Below, one piece after another: positions 5,168-7,308 of a stretch of DNA of 7,308 nt. The position numbers were made by a program, and so were the translations under genes. The notes under the pieces were generated by a model that saw only the letters and a list, made by a program, of their open reading frames with translations, searched no databases and was not told where the DNA came from. Numbering within the stretch: the first letter of the stretch is position 1; each line of letters begins with the position of its first letter. The stretch is from Candidatus Aminicenantota bacterium (GTDB taxonomy: Bacteria; Acidobacteriota; Aminicenantia; UBA2199), in assembly GCA_030671465.1 (NCBI GenBank), contig DAOVIP010000087.1:1-7308 (forward strand), written 5' to 3'.

Positions 5168-6751
5168 TCATTCCGGATCACAAATCTCCACAATGGCCGG
5201 CCGGCTTTCCTCTCCGGTACTTTTGATTGTGACCACCGCATAAACATACTTATCACCTTTATCCACACTCCGATGTAAAAACTCATATTCATTCAGGTCA
5301 AGATCATGAAGCCCGATAAAGCCCTCCTGTTGGAGCAGATAGATGCGGTAGCCAGAGACTCCTTTTCCCTCATTCAGGGGATTGATATCCCAGTTTAAAA
5401 CATTAATATATTCGGTCATCAATAAAGAATGATTCTCCTGCGTACTTCCATTCAAATGCAACGGGGGATATATATCTTTTTCGCCGGATAACATGACCAT
5501 CAGGGGATCTCCCAAAACCGTCATGCCATAATGCCAGAACACATCATAAATATCGTAAGGGGCTATTCTTTCAAACCACTCTTTCAGTGCGGTTCCCACC
5601 GGATTTCGGGCGCCCAGGGATTGATAAAAAAACCGAAATTCCAGCATTGAGCCTGTTTTCGTACTTCCTACTACCGAAAGGGCTTTCTGCCCCTGGTTGA
5701 AGATATAACTGGTGCCCAGACAATTGTAATCGGTATAACGCAGGGCACTGCAACAAAAGAGATTATAACTCAAACCCAGCGGGGGTGCATCTCTGACCTG
5801 ATTGCTGGTGAGCAGCCCATTTCGGACAAAATGGTGAGCACTCGAACTCGAATGGCAGGCCAGTTGAATATATTCATATTTTACATTATTCAATCGATCG
5901 TCCAGATAATCATTTCGATCCGTAGACGGGGCTGAAATAGCCTCATAATTATTGTCATAGAGATATGAAATATCATTTAGCATATCACCGTACATACTCC
6001 AATCATCTTCCGTATAGGTTAACCCATACTGATGCACATAGATATTTCCGCTCCAATATTCATGGTTCTTATCAAAATAGCGGTTCAGAATCTCAATTTC
6101 ATCACCCTCCATCCGCGACCCATCAATCCGGCCAATAAATATCTCCGGCATTCGATCCCCGCTTCCATCCTGATGAAGATCATATCTTTCGTTCCCATTC
6201 GTATCCCGCCACTGTCCGTCGAGATCCATAAAAAACAAATCACAGGGAAATTCAGCATATCCGTATTCATAAAAATCATCCTCTACCTCATACCAGGCAA
6301 CCGGAAAATCCCCGATAAAAACACATCCGCTCAGATTCTGCTTTCTGGATATGATAAAGGATCTCAAATGGACCGGATTTCCCCCTGAATACTCAACCAA
6401 GGTCACTTCATAGCCATGAAGATTGAGATCAATACCATAGCGGAGTATCTTCTCATGAAGCCCTGAAAAAACCCGGGGACTCACCAGGACCAGAACCTTT
6501 TTTGTTTCCGTCGTCAGGTTCATATACCTGTTCAATGCCGGGCGTAAAACCTGCAATTCTTTTACCTGCACCGGTTTGTTCGCCTGACCGGCCAAATAAT
6601 CCTCATAAGTCCCGGGCCTCCCGGGTCCCATCCATTTCAGCAGGGGAATACCCGCCTTATCAACTGCAGTAGAGGATAGTAAAATACCTTCAATAAAAAT
6701 AACCAGGAGTATAAACCAGGGCAGTTTAAAAAGCTTTTTCAGTCGATTCAT
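5168..6751 (-). CDS. Secreted gingipain-like (peptidase family C25) cysteine protease with C-terminal Fn3-like domain
   Basis: I chose ATG at 6751 (527 residues) over an upstream in-frame GTG at 6793 because GAGAGG lies 5 nt before it and the protein then begins with a classical signal peptide: basic MNRLKKLFK, a hydrophobic core (10-25), and possible cleavage after Ala29 (STA-V). The central part fits clan CD family C25: a DLDGQW...PEIFIGRI block (176-209), candidate catalytic His300 in LACHSSSSAHHF, and candidate nucleophile Cys334 (or Cys333) in LFCCSALRY. The His-Cys spacing of 33-34 residues matches gingipain R (His211/Cys244). VLGDPLMVM (413-421) closes the catalytic region as in relatives. 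Residues about 428-521 look like one fibronectin-III-like domain (NVLNWDINP, YRIYLL, YVYAVVTIKSTGEESRP). No type IX secretion C-terminal signal is evident. It probably acts in the periplasm or outside the cell; substrate specificity is unknown. It is the first gene of a probable operon. The His is followed by Ser rather than the usual Gly, so activity should not be assumed. Confidence 0.8.
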   Translation of the reverse strand: MNRLKKLFKLPWFILLVIFIEGILLSSTAVDKAGIPLLKWMGPGRPGTYEDYLAGQANKPVQVKELQVLRPALNRYMNLTTETKKVLVLVSPRVFSGLHEKILRYGIDLNLHGYEVTLVEYSGGNPVHLRSFIISRKQNLSGCVFIGDFPVAWYEVEDDFYEYGYAEFPCDLFFMDLDGQWRDTNGNERYDLHQDGSGDRMPEIFIGRIDGSRMEGDEIEILNRYFDKNHEYWSGNIYVHQYGLTYTEDDWSMYGDMLNDISYLYDNNYEAISAPSTDRNDYLDDRLNNVKYEYIQLACHSSSSAHHFVRNGLLTSNQVRDAPPLGLSYNLFCCSALRYTDYNCLGTSYIFNQGQKALSVVGSTKTGSMLEFRFFYQSLGARNPVGTALKEWFERIAPYDIYDVFWHYGMTVLGDPLMVMLSGEKDIYPPLHLNGSTQENHSLLMTEYINVLNWDINPLNEGKGVSGYRIYLLQQEGFIGLHDLDLNEYEFLHRSVDKGDKYVYAVVTIKSTGEESRPAIVEICDPE

Positions 6752-6756
6752 TGAAT

Positions 6757-6762
6757 CCTCTC
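6757..6762 (-). promoter_or_regulatory. Ribosome-binding site that fixes the peptidase start
   Basis: GAGAGG on the minus strand lies 5 nt before the ATG at 6751. The longer reading frame would begin at a GTG (6791-6793) only about 12 nt after the predicted transcription start, with no Shine-Dalgarno. It would add 14 residues in front of the signal peptide. The ATG is therefore preferred. Confidence 0.7.
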
Positions 6763-6811
6763 GGGATCTTGTAACTGAAAGAAATAAAAACACTCTGAAG
6801 CCTAAAACCAG

Positions 6812-6820
6812 ATTATAACA
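6812..6820 (-). promoter_or_regulatory. Extended -10 promoter of the peptidase operon
   Basis: On the minus strand the sequence TGTTATAAT (6812-6820) is a perfect TATAAT preceded by the TGn extension. The hexamer at the 17-nt position upstream (TATGAA, 6835-6840) is a poor -35, which is tolerated by extended -10 promoters. Transcription would start near 6805, giving a leader of about 54 nt to the ATG at 6751. Confidence 0.55.
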
Positions 6821-6882
6821 ATTTACCCATTATTTTCATAGCACTTTAAGATGAGAATTGTCATTTTAATGGTGGTTTTTAT

Positions 6883-6911
6883 TTAAAATATTCAGGTCAA
6901 ACTGATATAAT
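6883..6911 (+). promoter_or_regulatory. Extended -10 promoter of the threonine aldolase gene
   Basis: TGATATAAT (6903-6911) is a perfect TATAAT (6906-6911) with the TGn extension. A weak -35, TTAAAA (6883-6888), sits 17 nt upstream and matches at 4 of 6 positions. Transcription would start near 6918, about 29 nt before the ATG at 6947. AGGAGG (6937-6942) follows as the ribosome-binding site. It diverges from the peptidase operon promoter about 90 bp away. Confidence 0.6.
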
Positions 6912-6946
6912 TGAATCAGCCCAAATGATTTTTTCGAGGAGGAAAC

Positions 6947-7308
6947 ATGGGATATAAAGGAATTTCTGATTTTAGAAGTGATACGGTAACCCGACCCACT
7001 GAAGCCATGAGAAAGGCCATGTACAATGCCGAGGTGGGAGACGATGTCCATGGAGATGATCCAACCGCGATTGAACTCGAATCCCGGGCAGCTGAAAAAC
7101 TCGGAAAAGAAGCCGCTCTCTTTGTTCCCTCCGGAACCATGGGCAATACCATTGCCATGATTCTGGCTGCAGGAGAAGGAAAAGTCGTCATCATGGAGGA
7201 GAAATGTCATATTTTCAATTTCGAATCCGGCAATGTTTCACGACTGGCCAAGAGTCTTCCCAGGGTTTTACCATCCGACCGGGGTAAAATCCCGCTGGAT
7301 CTGCTGGA
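6947..7308 (+). CDS. ltaE: Low-specificity L-threonine aldolase, N-terminal 120 residues (3' end outside window)
   Basis: This PLP enzyme cleaves L-threonine or L-allo-threonine to glycine and acetaldehyde in the cytoplasm (EC 4.1.2.48). It is a source of glycine and a route of threonine breakdown. The fragment aligns by eye from its first residues with E. coli Lta[19 protein letters not shown] (8-25), [11 protein letters not shown] (30-40), [15 protein letters not shown] (53-67, where Ser-Gly-Thr holds the PLP phosphate), and His88 in [10 protein letters not shown], the residue that stacks on PLP. The Schiff-base lysine lies in the missing C-terminal part. The start is firm: AGGAGG 4 nt upstream and an extended -10 promoter. 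It is transcribed divergently from the peptidase/dehydratase operon, so the two threonine-degrading enzymes share one intergenic region. A closely related beta-eliminating lyase of the same superfamily is possible but less likely given these motifs. Confidence 0.93.
   Translation, partial: MGYKGISDFRSDTVTRPTEAMRKAMYNAEVGDDVHGDDPTAIELESRAAEKLGKEAALFVPSGTMGNTIAMILAAGEGKVVIMEEKCHIFNFESGNVSRLAKSLPRVLPSDRGKIPLDLL

Larger units (their letters stand above)
2626..6751 (-). other. Probable three-gene operon: C25 peptidase, Thr/Ser dehydratase, 5'-nucleotidase
   Basis: Three co-directional genes are separated by only 35 bp (5133-5167) and 32 bp (4123-4154). Neither gap holds a recognisable promoter or terminator. 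The first gene has a good ribosome-binding site (GAGAGG) and an extended -10 promoter. The second and third have weak Shine-Dalgarno sequences, as is common inside operons. Co-transcription is inferred from this spacing and is not demonstrated. Confidence 0.65.

Noticed and set aside
5168..5460. Type IX secretion C-terminal sorting domain on the C25 peptidase
   Set aside because: The C-terminal region reads as a single Fn3-like domain ending in ICDPE, and the conserved glycine/lysine pattern of sorting domains is not seen.
6866..7210. Minus-strand frames of 114 and 92 residues opposite the threonine aldolase start
   Set aside because: Both are shadows of the aldolase coding sequence, whose motifs and upstream signals are unambiguous.
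1..7308. Mobile element, CRISPR array, toxin-antitoxin pair or defence system
   Set aside because: No transposase, integrase, repeat-spacer pattern, terminal inverted repeats or small paired genes were visible. All coding space is filled by recognised families.

Overview
The window looks like chromosomal DNA from an uncultured or environmental Gram-negative-type bacterium. Shine-Dalgarno sequences are strong (AGGAGG/GGAGG), -10 boxes are perfect TATAAT, and both a signal-peptide protease and a periplasmic-type nucleotidase are present. The N-terminus of the Ser/Thr kinase (MIGKTI.HYKILEKIGEGGMG) and the C25 peptidase with a C-terminal fibronectin-III-like domain resemble proteins I associate with Aminicenantes/Acidobacteriota, KSB1 or Calditrichota-type lineages. 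That placement is a low-confidence inference from protein style only. No mobile element, CRISPR array, tRNA or rRNA is visible.

Layout, left to right. (1) Positions 1-824, minus strand: the first 274 residues of a eukaryotic-like Ser/Thr protein kinase, cut by the left edge. (2) A 176-bp divergent promoter region. (3) 1001-2080, plus strand: phosphoserine aminotransferase serC. It ends 2 bp from (4) 2083-2463, minus strand: a stand-alone receiver (CheY-like) protein with its own promoter. (5) 2626-6751, minus strand: a probable three-gene operon transcribed right to left, made of a secreted gingipain-like (C25) cysteine peptidase, a threonine/serine dehydratase and a membrane-exported UshA-type 5'-nucleotidase, with gaps of only 35 and 32 bp. 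(6) A 195-bp divergent promoter region. (7) 6947-7308, plus strand: the first 120 residues of a low-specificity L-threonine aldolase, cut by the right edge.

Three of the seven genes are PLP enzymes of serine/threonine/glycine metabolism. SerC makes phosphoserine, the dehydratase deaminates Thr/Ser to 2-oxo acids, and the aldolase splits Thr to glycine and acetaldehyde. The peptidase and nucleotidase would act outside the cytoplasm and could supply amino acids and nucleosides/phosphate, so a scavenging-plus-amino-acid-catabolism reading is plausible but inferred. The kinase and receiver genes are visibly more AT-rich than the metabolic genes. All non-coding gaps are under 200 bp and are mostly accounted for by promoters and ribosome-binding sites. 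I did not find a convincing novel multi-gene defence or mobile system. The most distinctive item is the divergent C25 peptidase operon.
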